Of a stretch of DNA of 64,000 nt, positions 18,801 to 27,764 are shown one piece after another. Source of the DNA: Ascidiimonas aurantiaca (GTDB taxonomy: Bacteria; Bacteroidota; Bacteroidia; Flavobacteriales; Flavobacteriaceae). Under the pieces are notes generated by a model. The model was not told the origin of the DNA, searched no databases, and saw nothing but the letters and a program-made list of their open reading frames with translations. The DNA lies in NCBI RefSeq assembly GCF_037646345.1, contig NZ_JBBEWR010000010.1, positions 62,001 to 126,000 of the forward strand. Direction: 5' to 3'. The number at the start of each line of letters is the position of its first letter. The first letter of the stretch is position 1. The translations under genes and the position numbers were made by a program.

Positions 18801-19989
18801 TGGATAAAGGTTCTGAAAACCATTTCTCTACATAATTTTTATACTGGCGATCTTTACTTTTTAACAGCTTTTTAAAATACCACAGCAACTCTTCTTTTGA
18901 ACGAACACTCGTTTCGGAAGTGAAAATCCCTGTCTTTACATATTCATCAATATGTGTAATTAACTGCTTTGTGGAATCGCCAGATATTGACGTGGAAATA
19001 TCTTCGAGGTGACTACCGGTAAAATGATCTTCAGTGAGTTCTTTTAAGATCTTTCTAAACTCATACTCCGGTTCGTTTGTCGGCGTGCTCACAATGCCCT
19101 GAGACAACAACTGTAACAGAAATGTATAGGTGAGCCTGTACTTTTCTGCTGTTTTTTGCAACAGATACTGTAAAAAGCTTTTTTTGTTATAATAGCTGCG
19201 GGATTCTACGAAAAGATAGGCTAGTATAATCTCCCATAAAACGTTTTTGAAATTGAGAGATGAAACTTTTATTATCTGGTTTTTTTCCTGCTCTTTGTAC
19301 AGGCTTTCTTTGTAAGGAAGTATATAACGGCTCTCTTCAGGTTTAACGGCTTGTACTATTTGCGTCAATGCTTCAACCTGCAGTTGCAGAACCATGCGTT
19401 TTCTTACCACTTCTTTTTTACCAATAACCTTTAGCATGGCTGTAAGATCATCTTTGGCTTCGTACACTAATTCTTTGACCAGTGAGGTAGGTGATTTACT
19501 GCCGGTATTCCAGTTAAAATAGCCTTTTTGCAAAAAGTATCTGAGTGCTTCCAGTTTACCTGTGGATATACTGGTTTTTTGCCCCTGGTGTGGCGTTTTA
19601 CCGGATAAGTTGTACCTTAAAAAATTAATGAGTGCTTCTTCTATACGATCTGCCAGTTCGTTTTCATAGTTATCTATAGAAAGAACTCCCAGGTCCAGCT
19701 CTACTAATTGAAAATTATAAATATGGGTTTCCTCATCAAACTCTGTCAATATTCTATCAATGAGTTGCGCTATTTGGGACTCCTGTAACAAGCTTATCGC
19801 AGACTGTATTTTTTGGGCCTTTTCTTCATTCTGAAGTGTTATTTCATAAGCCTGCTCACGAATGGTATGGTGTCCTGATATTTTCAATTTGCTGTTTTTG
19901 ATGTATATCCCTGAATCAATGTTATAAGCTGATATGCCAGATCCATCTGTTCTTCTGTGAGTGTATTTGAATATATAATTTCCAGCCAC
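15781..19989 (-). CDS. CIS tape-measure-type protein (large)
   Basis: Up to 1402 residues. The segment from about residue 38 (HHTIREQAYEITLQN) to 105 (LVELDLGVL) matches the conserved N-terminus of the contractile-injection tape-measure family. The remainder is helical and Leu/Lys/Glu rich with many repeated amphipathic stretches. Such proteins are thought to set tube length and link the baseplate to the tube. The ATG frame overlaps the preceding gene by 106 bp, and the first 34 residues have no family similarity that I can see. A TTG at 19887-19885, which overlaps the upstream TGA stop as TTGA, would start the protein exactly at the conserved block and is probably the true start. Two in-frame Ser/Glu/Lys-rich stretches near residues 630-650 look like a flexible linker. 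Confidence 0.82.
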   Translation of the reverse strand: MAGNYIFKYTHRRTDGSGISAYNIDSGIYIKNSKLKISGHHTIREQAYEITLQNEEKAQKIQSAISLLQESQIAQLIDRILTEFDEETHIYNFQLVELDLGVLSIDNYENELADRIEEALINFLRYNLSGKTPHQGQKTSISTGKLEALRYFLQKGYFNWNTGSKSPTSLVKELVYEAKDDLTAMLKVIGKKEVVRKRMVLQLQVEALTQIVQAVKPEESRYILPYKESLYKEQEKNQIIKVSSLNFKNVLWEIILAYLFVESRSYYNKKSFLQYLLQKTAEKYRLTYTFLLQLLSQGIVSTPTNEPEYEFRKILKELTEDHFTGSHLEDISTSISGDSTKQLITHIDEYVKTGIFTSETSVRSKEELLWYFKKLLKSKDRQYKNYVEKWFSEPLSKARLLAIADKELLSLFLGLVQKEYLTIAIGFFETLRTLKTTENSIAEKSVRDLWQKKEFLILEAYHLVSRDKTNIIIAILEAIHAEFDTQKESLYHLWQNIKTHKEVPVYVSEALSVFLKQKKKEPEELAGTSVLYPVRGIAVLRDKILHFVQNQPRHLWDAWFREKLPHWSRETSLDAFSLLRVLRRQFEISFSSPEALTFVDTQISLVLHNPYEYQEKETATDANNKISGQVGADKENKSIQSTNESSKESSIDPHILITLEDKIASVIAYHPNFSVWSEKVVTLLRLQSDKINVPVDLLLDRLLKHLSKSVTGLLQRKLLELKTSSFYREEIHSSTPADKTTRVNNWMLHRLQKHFSRLLKQTSGYAAWKREAIKEMKMYGHRYGISIDQFLTALIKWFDSSKLSEEENLLYQRLLKLEASEELRGILQRAHLQKSVEYKKNVVFYTVREGVFPWWALPFSYHDFNAFFKVLALNTTHEKALLKTIREHAKQQRWHAFLNEENYQWILNKYDTSSQKTFSNLSSTLLAVFEKQLLPLGLLSHQQLAIFKSDLLEWTLTEKNTSGGRFEPLFEKWISQTDWLKNPGLSELLATSLQKINAHSGDTTVQKAVSNLLKKLHLYAYPEKKTISITSQLHVFFKRIRYRQFTDQDQKNSLISQLEWVGNNYPNQLREWMTTHAFREGLVNYLEPTRVVRVIRMQINPVQEAYLDEAITVFGKLEVFISTQESKALKKAFFQLVLLKIGSGGMNTWGHKNWGELLYSVILQVLGKYKAVKVFGNMYEKQMLRYNSEEMKDAQVISYLFQKTLFTDTSNRVRRSKIPEDQDYRKLGEEEPRELKNPIFVNTAGLVIISPFLGMLFTKCGFMENSTFINTEAIYKAIHLLHYTATGNTGAEEYHLPMSKVLCGFPVSEPVKRVILLEEQHKEIAESLLEAVIKQWSVLKNTSVAGLRETFLQRDGKLEPGEEMFYLRVEQKPFDMLLDQLPWSIGTIKLSWMTKALKTEWR

Positions 19990-22808
19990 TGAAAATATAC
20001 ATTCTCAAATGTGATCATTTCTTCGAGATCTATCCAACAGGACTCACAGGCTATGTGTACGGGAGCCTGTTCACCAACAATATTGTCAAATTTGGTCCTG
20101 AAATTATCGTCCTGAAAGCGTACGGGCCAGGCCGGGAGAATAAAGCTCATTTGAAATGAAAAAAAGCTTTCTTCCACTTTGTTTTCCCCATAATACGCTG
20201 TATAAACAACTTCAGGGTCGAATTGCCATTGCTGGAAGGAACGTAGTTTTTCAACAATCTCTTTAATCTCTCCCAATGCATCGTGCACTGTATCAAAACG
20301 TTCAACACTTGTAGCCAGTTGTTCTCCTTTTGAATCAAAAATCTGGATGGAATATGTTTCTCCCATTTTAATGGGTCTTAATTGTAGTGTTCCATCCCTA
20401 TACAGGTTAGCTACAATTTCATTAACATATATATTTCTTTCATAATTGGAACTGAGATAAGCCTGCTCGAAGGTAATGGTTTTGTTTTCTCCGTAAGACA
20501 GACAAAAAGAAAAACCAAAAAAGTTTCCATGATAAGGAGGAGCGAGCAGAATATGTTCTATCATGTAAATACCTTCGGTAGCTTCGTTGAGCTCAACCAG
20601 AAAATTTATACAATAGGCTACTGCTTGTTTTGCCTCTTCATTTGTATTGGCTATATGTACAATACTCGCTTTTTCTCCTTTTGTTTGGAAAAGTACATAA
20701 TACGCTTTGTTTATATTGCCCGCAGTAGATTTTATATGGTAGTTTTCTTCCAGAACACCTTCTCTAAGGACATCTTTTAAGATGGTGCCTGTATTTCCCA
20801 TGAAATAGAAAGAATTTCTCAGGTTATCAACATTTTCATCAATGATCACAATATCATCAGGGGCTATTATTTGATCTTTATCTTTCGCATATACTACTTC
20901 CAGTTTCTCACTAATACTATCTAAACCGCCTTTTCTTTGGTAGATCTTGATCCCTGATTTTTCAACGATATCTGTTAATGAACGGATCATTACTTCTCGT
21001 ATTCCGGTTAATATGGCTATTTTTTGAATAAGTCCCGGGATAAGCCTGTTCTCTTTGTCTTCTATCTTGTTATCACGGGTAATTTTAACCATACGTGTAT
21101 AATCGTATGCTTTGGCCCGGTTATAACTAAGTTGTGCATAATTGGCCACTAATTTTCGTTTCCATGATAATAGTTTGTGTTCAAAAAGCTCATCGGTCAA
21201 TTTTTTTCCATAACAATTGGTATTTATTTTTCTGAGAGCATATGTGGAAAACTGTTCACTAAATCGAGCCAGAAGATTATCTGCTACATCATTAAGCCTT
21301 TTCACTGCATTATTGTCAAATAGTGCATTGAGATCATTTAAAGTACGCTCCCATTGTTCTAAAGCTTCTTTTTGGTCTTCATCTTCATTTTCTTTAATGA
21401 GTTCTGCCAGTCCATTTATATCATTCAATGTCTGAGAAAAATAGGACTGTACTGTATCATCATTTACATCATACAAATTATATACATGTGTGAGTTGAGC
21501 CAGGAAATTGGTCATTAACTGGTCAAAAGGCAATAAGTAAGCTTTTAACTGGTTTGCCTGGGCATAACGTTTGGCAGGCAGGCCCTTCTGTAACCCGAAT
21601 GCTCCTATGCCATACACCCTGGGAAATTGGTTTTGGATAGAGTAATAGGACGCGAGATCCATAAACTTTCCTTTGGGTATCTCTATTTCATTTACTGATT
21701 GTGATACGGAACGGAAATTACCATAATTCATAGCTTCCATATAGGAGAGCTTTTTTTCAACCTCTTCCAGATCGGGGAAAAACCGTATCCCATTATTTTC
21801 AAATACCAGGTTTTTATTAGTTTTGGGAAACTCTAAACTGGGGGTACAATTCTCGGGAATGGCTATTTTTTCCTGTTGAATGAATTTTAAGCGACCCTCT
21901 TCCGGGTCTAAGGTATCGTGATACGCTAACTGAAATTTATCAACACTTACCACACCTTCTATTCGGGCAATAAGTTTCACTAGGTCTGAAGGTACAATAA
22001 AACGAAGTCTTTTTTTTAAATGGGTACTCTTAATAAAACCATTTTTAAGTAAGGGGCCGTTAAATATTGCATCTACATCTTCATGGGCTGCTTTTAACTC
22101 CCATAGCGAAAAAAACTTGGGGTCATGTGAGAGGTAATCATTTATTTTATAAAAAATATTGGCAAATACTTCTTCTCCATTGGCTTCAACGTCAAGTGTA
22201 AGGTTTAAATGTAAATAGAGTTTAAATTGTTCGAGTAGAGTAACATCGTAGATATCTTCACAAAGATTTCTGTGAGCATGGTACAATTCTTTCACCTCAT
22301 TAACAATACGATTCTCTTCCTGTTTAAGATCGACTTTATTAGAAGAGTAGTCATGTAATTCTACATAAATGTGATATAACCCTTTAAGGTTACTTTGCGG
22401 GTTTTTTGAAGCATCTGCACTAGAAGGTGCATTTTGAGGCCGTATCCAAACATTTTTCACATTTTCTATCTCATCAATGAAGATCTTTCGAAGATCTGTA
22501 ATGGTAACAGGATTGGTAGTAAGGATTACAGAAGGTATAAAGAAACCATTATCTCCTGATTGGAGATGGCTTCCTTTAGACTCTGTGAGGATGTCCTGTA
22601 TAGGAGTATCTGTTTTATAGGCAAGATCGGTTAGGGTATATGCTAAGTTTTCGAGTATAGTTACCCCGGGATCATGCTCATTATAATCCGTCCATATTGC
22701 TCCCGAAAGCTGTTGCAGTATTTGAACACCTTCCAGGTACATATCCTCATACTTACCGGAATCACGTTCTGATTTCTCAATATACCCTTTATTTGAATCG
22801 GTTGCCAT
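19884..22808 (-). CDS. Baseplate wedge protein, gp6/J-like (Afp12-type)
   Basis: A 974-residue structural protein. Its N-terminus has the hallmark of phage-tail-like baseplate wedge proteins, DYNEHDPGVTILENLAY (residues about 42-58), followed by DLAYKTDTPIQDIL. The middle is long, Asp/Glu rich and partly coiled coil (about 440-530); the end is beta-rich. In Afp-type clusters the second of two J-like proteins occupies this position, downstream of the Afp11 homologue. It is expected to form wedge heterodimers with the 1236-residue protein. The gene follows the fiber-like gene with a 14-bp gap and overlaps the next gene if the ATG start of that gene is used. Confidence 0.83.
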   Translation of the reverse strand: MATDSNKGYIEKSERDSGKYEDMYLEGVQILQQLSGAIWTDYNEHDPGVTILENLAYTLTDLAYKTDTPIQDILTESKGSHLQSGDNGFFIPSVILTTNPVTITDLRKIFIDEIENVKNVWIRPQNAPSSADASKNPQSNLKGLYHIYVELHDYSSNKVDLKQEENRIVNEVKELYHAHRNLCEDIYDVTLLEQFKLYLHLNLTLDVEANGEEVFANIFYKINDYLSHDPKFFSLWELKAAHEDVDAIFNGPLLKNGFIKSTHLKKRLRFIVPSDLVKLIARIEGVVSVDKFQLAYHDTLDPEEGRLKFIQQEKIAIPENCTPSLEFPKTNKNLVFENNGIRFFPDLEEVEKKLSYMEAMNYGNFRSVSQSVNEIEIPKGKFMDLASYYSIQNQFPRVYGIGAFGLQKGLPAKRYAQANQLKAYLLPFDQLMTNFLAQLTHVYNLYDVNDDTVQSYFSQTLNDINGLAELIKENEDEDQKEALEQWERTLNDLNALFDNNAVKRLNDVADNLLARFSEQFSTYALRKINTNCYGKKLTDELFEHKLLSWKRKLVANYAQLSYNRAKAYDYTRMVKITRDNKIEDKENRLIPGLIQKIAILTGIREVMIRSLTDIVEKSGIKIYQRKGGLDSISEKLEVVYAKDKDQIIAPDDIVIIDENVDNLRNSFYFMGNTGTILKDVLREGVLEENYHIKSTAGNINKAYYVLFQTKGEKASIVHIANTNEEAKQAVAYCINFLVELNEATEGIYMIEHILLAPPYHGNFFGFSFCLSYGENKTITFEQAYLSSNYERNIYVNEIVANLYRDGTLQLRPIKMGETYSIQIFDSKGEQLATSVERFDTVHDALGEIKEIVEKLRSFQQWQFDPEVVYTAYYGENKVEESFFSFQMSFILPAWPVRFQDDNFRTKFDNIVGEQAPVHIACESCWIDLEEMITFENVYFQWLEIIYSNTLTEEQMDLAYQLITLIQGYTSKTAN

Positions 22809-22822
22809 GAAGCGTATAAAAT

Positions 22823-23578
22823 TTATTTATTAAAAAGCGACATAATATCGTTATCCCACAACTTGGTTACATAAAACTTAATATGCTCGTCTGCTCCGTA
22901 ATTTGAACGGGTTCGTAATTGTAGAGAATAGTTAAAGGTGCTGCCTCTCCATCGCAGGGAAAGTTTGTTCCACCACCAGCCATAATGTGCCTGTACGGTT
23001 CGTATTTTACTACGTGAACGTCCAAAGGTGCTCAAAGCATTTGCCTGTAATAATGCATACTTTCCTTTTTTTTCTTTTCCTACCTGAGCTACAATTTCAA
23101 AAGCATTACAGCCATCAAGATTGGTGACTATATCGTGCCATTGGCCATCTGCAGGAATGGTATCCATTTTGTAGGTTCCCACGCGACTGCTGGCACCCAG
23201 TATCCCGTTTACCTCGAGGGTTGTAGCTGGTTTGGTAGTATTTACGCCTACGTTCCCCCCTTTTTGAAAAAAAAGACGTGTAGGGGTTTCCTCTTCAGAA
23301 ACAGGTTCTATAATACCTAATCCCTGACCTTCCTGTTGCACCAGCTCTATACTCCATCGAGGCAGGTTATCCTGAATTTTTTCATAAAAGCTTACCAGAC
23401 GGTCTGACTCTTTCCCTTCGGGAGATAGTATCAGTCCGTCTTCCAGGTTCTTTGATATCCCATCATCTACCTTGTTGATCATAGAATCAATAAGACTCGC
23501 AAAATTATTGGCATCGGGCCTGCTGCCATTACTAAAGATCGATTTTAGCGTATCTCTGTTTAAGGGTTTCTCATTCAT
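22823..23578 (-). CDS. Fiber-like protein of the CIS baseplate
   Basis: 251 residues from the ATG chosen here (MNEKPLNRD), 4 bp after the upstream stop. An in-frame ATG at 23605 would overlap the upstream gene and is less likely. The central motif GNVGVNTTKPATTLEVNG (about 121-138) is the repeat seen in phage tail fibers and Bacteroidota adhesin stalks. The N-terminal 50 residues (SRPDANNFASLIDSMINKVDDGI) resemble a stalk- or baseplate-attachment segment, and the C-terminal 110 residues form a compact Trp/Arg-rich domain. It probably acts as a short receptor-binding fiber or a baseplate decoration. Its position between the two J-like genes supports a baseplate role; the receptor is unknown. 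Confidence 0.65.
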   Translation of the reverse strand: MNEKPLNRDTLKSIFSNGSRPDANNFASLIDSMINKVDDGISKNLEDGLILSPEGKESDRLVSFYEKIQDNLPRWSIELVQQEGQGLGIIEPVSEEETPTRLFFQKGGNVGVNTTKPATTLEVNGILGASSRVGTYKMDTIPADGQWHDIVTNLDGCNAFEIVAQVGKEKKGKYALLQANALSTFGRSRSKIRTVQAHYGWWWNKLSLRWRGSTFNYSLQLRTRSNYGADEHIKFYVTKLWDNDIMSLFNK

Positions 23579-23582
23579 TTTT

Positions 23583-26500
23583 CTATGATTTAGCTTTAAA
23601 TACAAAAATTGCGTTGTAGGGCTTTTTATCCCGTTTTTTCTTATCTATTTCACTATCTTCAGGAATTTCAGGTGTAGTATCCCGGGCTGTGTGCTCAGGT
23701 GCCTTATCTTCCAAAATAAGATCCAAACCTATTTCCATATTGCCAATACCCGCCCGGAGATCACTTTCCTCAGAGTTACTGGCATTGAAACTGAGAATCT
23801 GATGCTGATTTACCGGTGCGAGAATAGACCAGGGCGTGGTCGTTTTTATTTCTTCACTATCCCTGTACACCCCTAATAAATAGTTGTTGGTACCTTTTTG
23901 TACAATATGTTCTATTACCAGTTTTTTTACATTTTTAATGTAGGACAGGTTTTCCATATAACTTACCAGCATGGTAGGAACTACGGTACCTCCTATGCCC
24001 CCCACCCCATTTTCCAGTTTTGATATGGGGGAAAGAAAGTTTGAAATATCTGTATTGAGCAGGTTCATATAAAACCCGCCCTGATCTTTGGGTTCCAGGG
24101 TAATTATGCATTTCACCAATAAATATTCTACTACCGGATTAACTACCTGAATGTTTACAAAAGGTCCTGTTAAATTCATAAGAAAGGCCTTCATACGTTC
24201 TAAAACATCACTGTTATAAAAAAACGGGGCCGTGTGTGACCACTGATTACTGAGAACGATCACTTTTACTTCACCGGGTACCGATCTAAAGTCTTTATTG
24301 AGATTAGTACATTTTACTACCCGTACCGAATCGAAGTTTTCAAGAATTAACCTTTCGTAATCCCAAATGGAAATGGCTCTGTCTTTATGTCGTAACCGTT
24401 CACTTACCCGGTTATAGAACTGGGTTTCTGTTTCTACTTTTCGTCCGCCGAAAGAAATTGTGGGTTGTTTAACGCTTTTTATATCAGGGTGCTTTCCTTC
24501 TAGTTTAACAATACTGCCGGCAGGAATATCACGTCCCGTTATTTCGGGATTATCACTTATACAAACTGTACTTACAGCATTCATATATATACCCCTGATA
24601 ACCGGATAATACGACGCATTTTTAAAAGCTGAGATGCGTATCCAATAGGTATTATCTTCCTGCTCATCAAACATCTGTTTGGTATAGGGAAGCGTAAGCT
24701 CAATGATCCCAGATTTTATAAATCCGTTGGTATCATCAAAAATAATATTTCCGTCTTCAAAAGGCACCCATTGGTTAAGGCGGTAATATTCCCATGAGAG
24801 CTTATCTTTTCTGAGAGCGTTAAATACAGTAGCGCTGGAAAGTTCAAAATATACAGAAATAGTGGTACTGGCTGTAACTCCGCTTAACCCAAGAAAAAGA
24901 TATCCTTCAGCTTCAAAATCGGGCAATAAAGTGTTTTTATACACAATCTGATCTGTGATAACGGGTTCCGGGCCAAACGGTGTAATATGTGAAAAGGTGC
25001 CGGTATTCTCTCCGCTTACTGTATTTTTAGAAAGTTCTTCGTTAAAGATCAGGGTATCAGATGCTTCATAATTTAATGAAATCCCACTTACTTTGGGTAC
25101 AAATGGTTTATTGGGATACGGGATCTGGGTTTTGTTTTTGGCATTGAAAGTGGCAATTTCTGTAAATTCTTTTTGGTACTGGTTATTGCCAAAACCATCT
25201 TCCGGTGCAGTAAGGGTAAGTTTAAAAAAACCACTTCGTGAATTCACGGTATATACTAAGGGTTCTTTCAACCTGAAATCCTGTTCACTTACCAACTTAC
25301 CAAAACTGTCAAGATTAAGGTTACTCGTATTATTTAACTGCTCGCTCTCATAACCCTCGGGAGTAAGAGCTTTATGTGTTTGAAAAAGGGGTGCCTCTAA
25401 AGAGGGGTCGTGATTAAGGGGTAGCCAGTACCCATTAGATAATACTGATAAATGTACTTTAAATGAGCTGTTGGTTATATTTCCCGGATATCCATCATAA
25501 TAGGTGGTAAACCCGCCATAATCTGCGGGTAATGAATCCCAGTTAAAACCAATGGTCATTGTATTGATCTGCTTTTGAAAGAGTTCACTTTTACCTATCA
25601 TTACATACGACCCCACTTCCGGCAAAGGGCCAAATAGCTCAAAGACTTTTCCCAAAGGCATTTTACCAATTTGGTTATACAGAGATACATCTTTCATACG
25701 TTCAACACTTACCCTAATATGTATGGTATCTATAATAACACCCTTCAGGAAAGAATATACAAAAACGGGAGCGTAATCATTAAGTGACACTTTTATAGAT
25801 GGCCATTGCAATGCACCCGCTGCTTTTTCCGAATATACCAGGGCGGGCGCACCACTGTCAAGTATTACCTGTAAGGTTAATGTATTCAGGGTTTCATCAT
25901 ACAGTATTTCATAGTTTTCAAAAAGGGCCCATCCTTTTTCAGAACTATACGCTATATTGAAAGCATTATTGAAAACGCTGGCAAAAGCGATATCCATACC
26001 TACTTTACGATTTTCTTTGATCTCTTTGAGTAATTTCCAAAGTGTATTTTGAGATGATTCTTGTTCCAGGCTGAAAACAATATCTATCTGGCGGTAGCCT
26101 TCGCTTAAGATAAGTACAGGAGAACCTATAATAAAACCAAGTGATGCGGCCTCTCCTTCATTTACTCTGGCATTTTTGAGGTACTTATAGTTAGAGCCAA
26201 AAAGATACCAGTTACTACGGTCGCTGGAGTCTAACCCATTGGTGACAAGATCTTTTTTAGTTACCGATGATATTAAAGGGAACTCGGTGCCCACTTTAAT
26301 ATAGGGATTGGAATTAAAAGCGAGCGTCTGTAGTTCTGTGATTTTGATTTGATTGGCAACGAGCGGACTTTTTGTTTCAAAAAGGATATCGGTTTTGCTT
26401 CCAAATAACTTTCCCGCAGAGAGGCGTGTTCCTTTTTCAATAAGTGCGTAAGGAATTGTAGGAAGCAGATCAAAAGATACAATGGTCTGGGTAGGGGTGC

Positions 26501-27293
26501 CATTATTAATAGTTTGTTGAAGAATATCTTTGTAATAAAAGTCCAGGTGTCTTCCCGAAAGAGTGTTAATATCTGCCTGTACTTTTTTAAACAGCAAGGC
26601 AAAGGCTATATACAACGCGTTATTGGGAAGGTGTTTATCTCTGCCAAAAAAATTCTTCTCCAGATATACTTTTGTAAACTGCTGGATATGAACAATGATA
26701 CGATGAAACGTGTGAATTGCTTTGCTAATATCTATTGGTTTTCCAGTCGCGAAATTAGGCGGTGGCGGCATAAAACCGCCTACAGTAACGGGGTCTTCAG
26801 CTTCAGGCTCTTTTTTAACCACATCTTTTATAGCCGAAAGTTGGGTTTCATACTGGTCCAGATCCCTTTTTACATACATTAGAACATCCGAAAGTATATT
26901 CTTGATCTTATAGGCAAGCTTTTTTTCATTCAGGTCGTAGAGTTTTTGGTACCAGAAATTTATTTTACGGTACCACGCGATTAAGACTTTTACAGTGTTT
27001 AAATTCTCTGATCGTGATACTTCTGTACTTCTGTGGTTCCTTATAAGTTTATCAAGTTCATTTAACGGTTCATTAATAATGATACACATAAAAATTAAAG
27101 GGTCATTCTCTACAAAAACTCTCCAGTTACCTTCTTTCTCATTTTCAAGATTGTAATAATTAATATATTCCAGATAAGATGCAACATAGCCCATAACATC
27201 CCAAAAAGTACGTTGATCAATTCTAAACGAACTATCGGTGAGGTCTTTGTTAAACCTGTTATCACGTATGGTACCGTTTCTTCTATGGGTCAT
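23583..27293 (-). CDS. Baseplate J-like wedge protein (Afp11/gp47-type)
   Basis: A 1236-residue protein. The C-terminal third carries baseplate-J features: a motif around WEYYRLNQWVPFEDGN (about 828-845), a TYWIRISAF stretch, and ETQFYNRVSERLRHKDRAIS (about 948-967) followed by DYERLILENFDSVRVVKC. These are the conserved core of gp47/Afp11 proteins. The N-terminal 280 residues are helical and not recognised. It is expected to pair with the 974-residue protein in the wedges around the spike hub. It starts 2 bp after the gp25 gene stop, within a tightly packed operon. Confidence 0.87.
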   Translation of the reverse strand: MTHRRNGTIRDNRFNKDLTDSSFRIDQRTFWDVMGYVASYLEYINYYNLENEKEGNWRVFVENDPLIFMCIIINEPLNELDKLIRNHRSTEVSRSENLNTVKVLIAWYRKINFWYQKLYDLNEKKLAYKIKNILSDVLMYVKRDLDQYETQLSAIKDVVKKEPEAEDPVTVGGFMPPPPNFATGKPIDISKAIHTFHRIIVHIQQFTKVYLEKNFFGRDKHLPNNALYIAFALLFKKVQADINTLSGRHLDFYYKDILQQTINNGTPTQTIVSFDLLPTIPYALIEKGTRLSAGKLFGSKTDILFETKSPLVANQIKITELQTLAFNSNPYIKVGTEFPLISSVTKKDLVTNGLDSSDRSNWYLFGSNYKYLKNARVNEGEAASLGFIIGSPVLILSEGYRQIDIVFSLEQESSQNTLWKLLKEIKENRKVGMDIAFASVFNNAFNIAYSSEKGWALFENYEILYDETLNTLTLQVILDSGAPALVYSEKAAGALQWPSIKVSLNDYAPVFVYSFLKGVIIDTIHIRVSVERMKDVSLYNQIGKMPLGKVFELFGPLPEVGSYVMIGKSELFQKQINTMTIGFNWDSLPADYGGFTTYYDGYPGNITNSSFKVHLSVLSNGYWLPLNHDPSLEAPLFQTHKALTPEGYESEQLNNTSNLNLDSFGKLVSEQDFRLKEPLVYTVNSRSGFFKLTLTAPEDGFGNNQYQKEFTEIATFNAKNKTQIPYPNKPFVPKVSGISLNYEASDTLIFNEELSKNTVSGENTGTFSHITPFGPEPVITDQIVYKNTLLPDFEAEGYLFLGLSGVTASTTISVYFELSSATVFNALRKDKLSWEYYRLNQWVPFEDGNIIFDDTNGFIKSGIIELTLPYTKQMFDEQEDNTYWIRISAFKNASYYPVIRGIYMNAVSTVCISDNPEITGRDIPAGSIVKLEGKHPDIKSVKQPTISFGGRKVETETQFYNRVSERLRHKDRAISIWDYERLILENFDSVRVVKCTNLNKDFRSVPGEVKVIVLSNQWSHTAPFFYNSDVLERMKAFLMNLTGPFVNIQVVNPVVEYLLVKCIITLEPKDQGGFYMNLLNTDISNFLSPISKLENGVGGIGGTVVPTMLVSYMENLSYIKNVKKLVIEHIVQKGTNNYLLGVYRDSEEIKTTTPWSILAPVNQHQILSFNASNSEESDLRAGIGNMEIGLDLILEDKAPEHTARDTTPEIPEDSEIDKKKRDKKPYNAIFVFKAKS

Positions 27294-27295
27294 TC

Positions 27296-27760
27296 TTATT
27301 CCTGTTCGTGTGACGTGGTTTGTGTTACTTTTTCCTGATACAACTGAGGAATATCGGTTCCCTCTACTTTATAATATGGGAATACCAGATTAAACCTGGT
27401 ATTGGTGGTTTCTATGGTATAATCAAGCTCAATACGTATAATACCTTCCTGGTAATCTGAATAATCAATTAGTACCTCGTTAAGATCAATACGAGGTTCG
27501 TAATTTATAATGGCAGTCCTGACGAGTTCTTTGAGAAAATGTACTTTTGAATTGGATATGGTATCAAACAGATAGCTCTGCAGGTCACAACCATATTCCG
27601 GTAGCATGGTACGTTCTCCCAGACTGGTACTTAAAAGTATTTCCAGAGATTGCCTTATATCTTCTTCATTGGCTACCATTATGATACCCCTGTTACCATT
27701 ATTGCTGAAAGTAGGCGGAAAACTCCAACCCTGTCCCAAAAATGATTTATCTTCATCCAT
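27296..27760 (-). CDS. GPW/gp25-family baseplate protein
   Basis: A 154-residue homologue of T4 gp25, the wedge component that joins sheath and baseplate. It shows the typical opening FLGQGWSFPPTF (7-18), the NEEDIRQSLEILLSTSLGERTMLPEYG core split over residues 30-57, and the acidic C-terminal strand motif LDYTIETTN. In Afp/PVC clusters the equivalent is Afp9. The gene lies 4 bp after the VgrG-like gene and 2 bp before the Afp11-like gene. Confidence 0.93.
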   Translation of the reverse strand: MDEDKSFLGQGWSFPPTFSNNGNRGIIMVANEEDIRQSLEILLSTSLGERTMLPEYGCDLQSYLFDTISNSKVHFLKELVRTAIINYEPRIDLNEVLIDYSDYQEGIIRIELDYTIETTNTRFNLVFPYYKVEGTDIPQLYQEKVTQTTSHEQE

Positions 27761-27764
27761 AATC

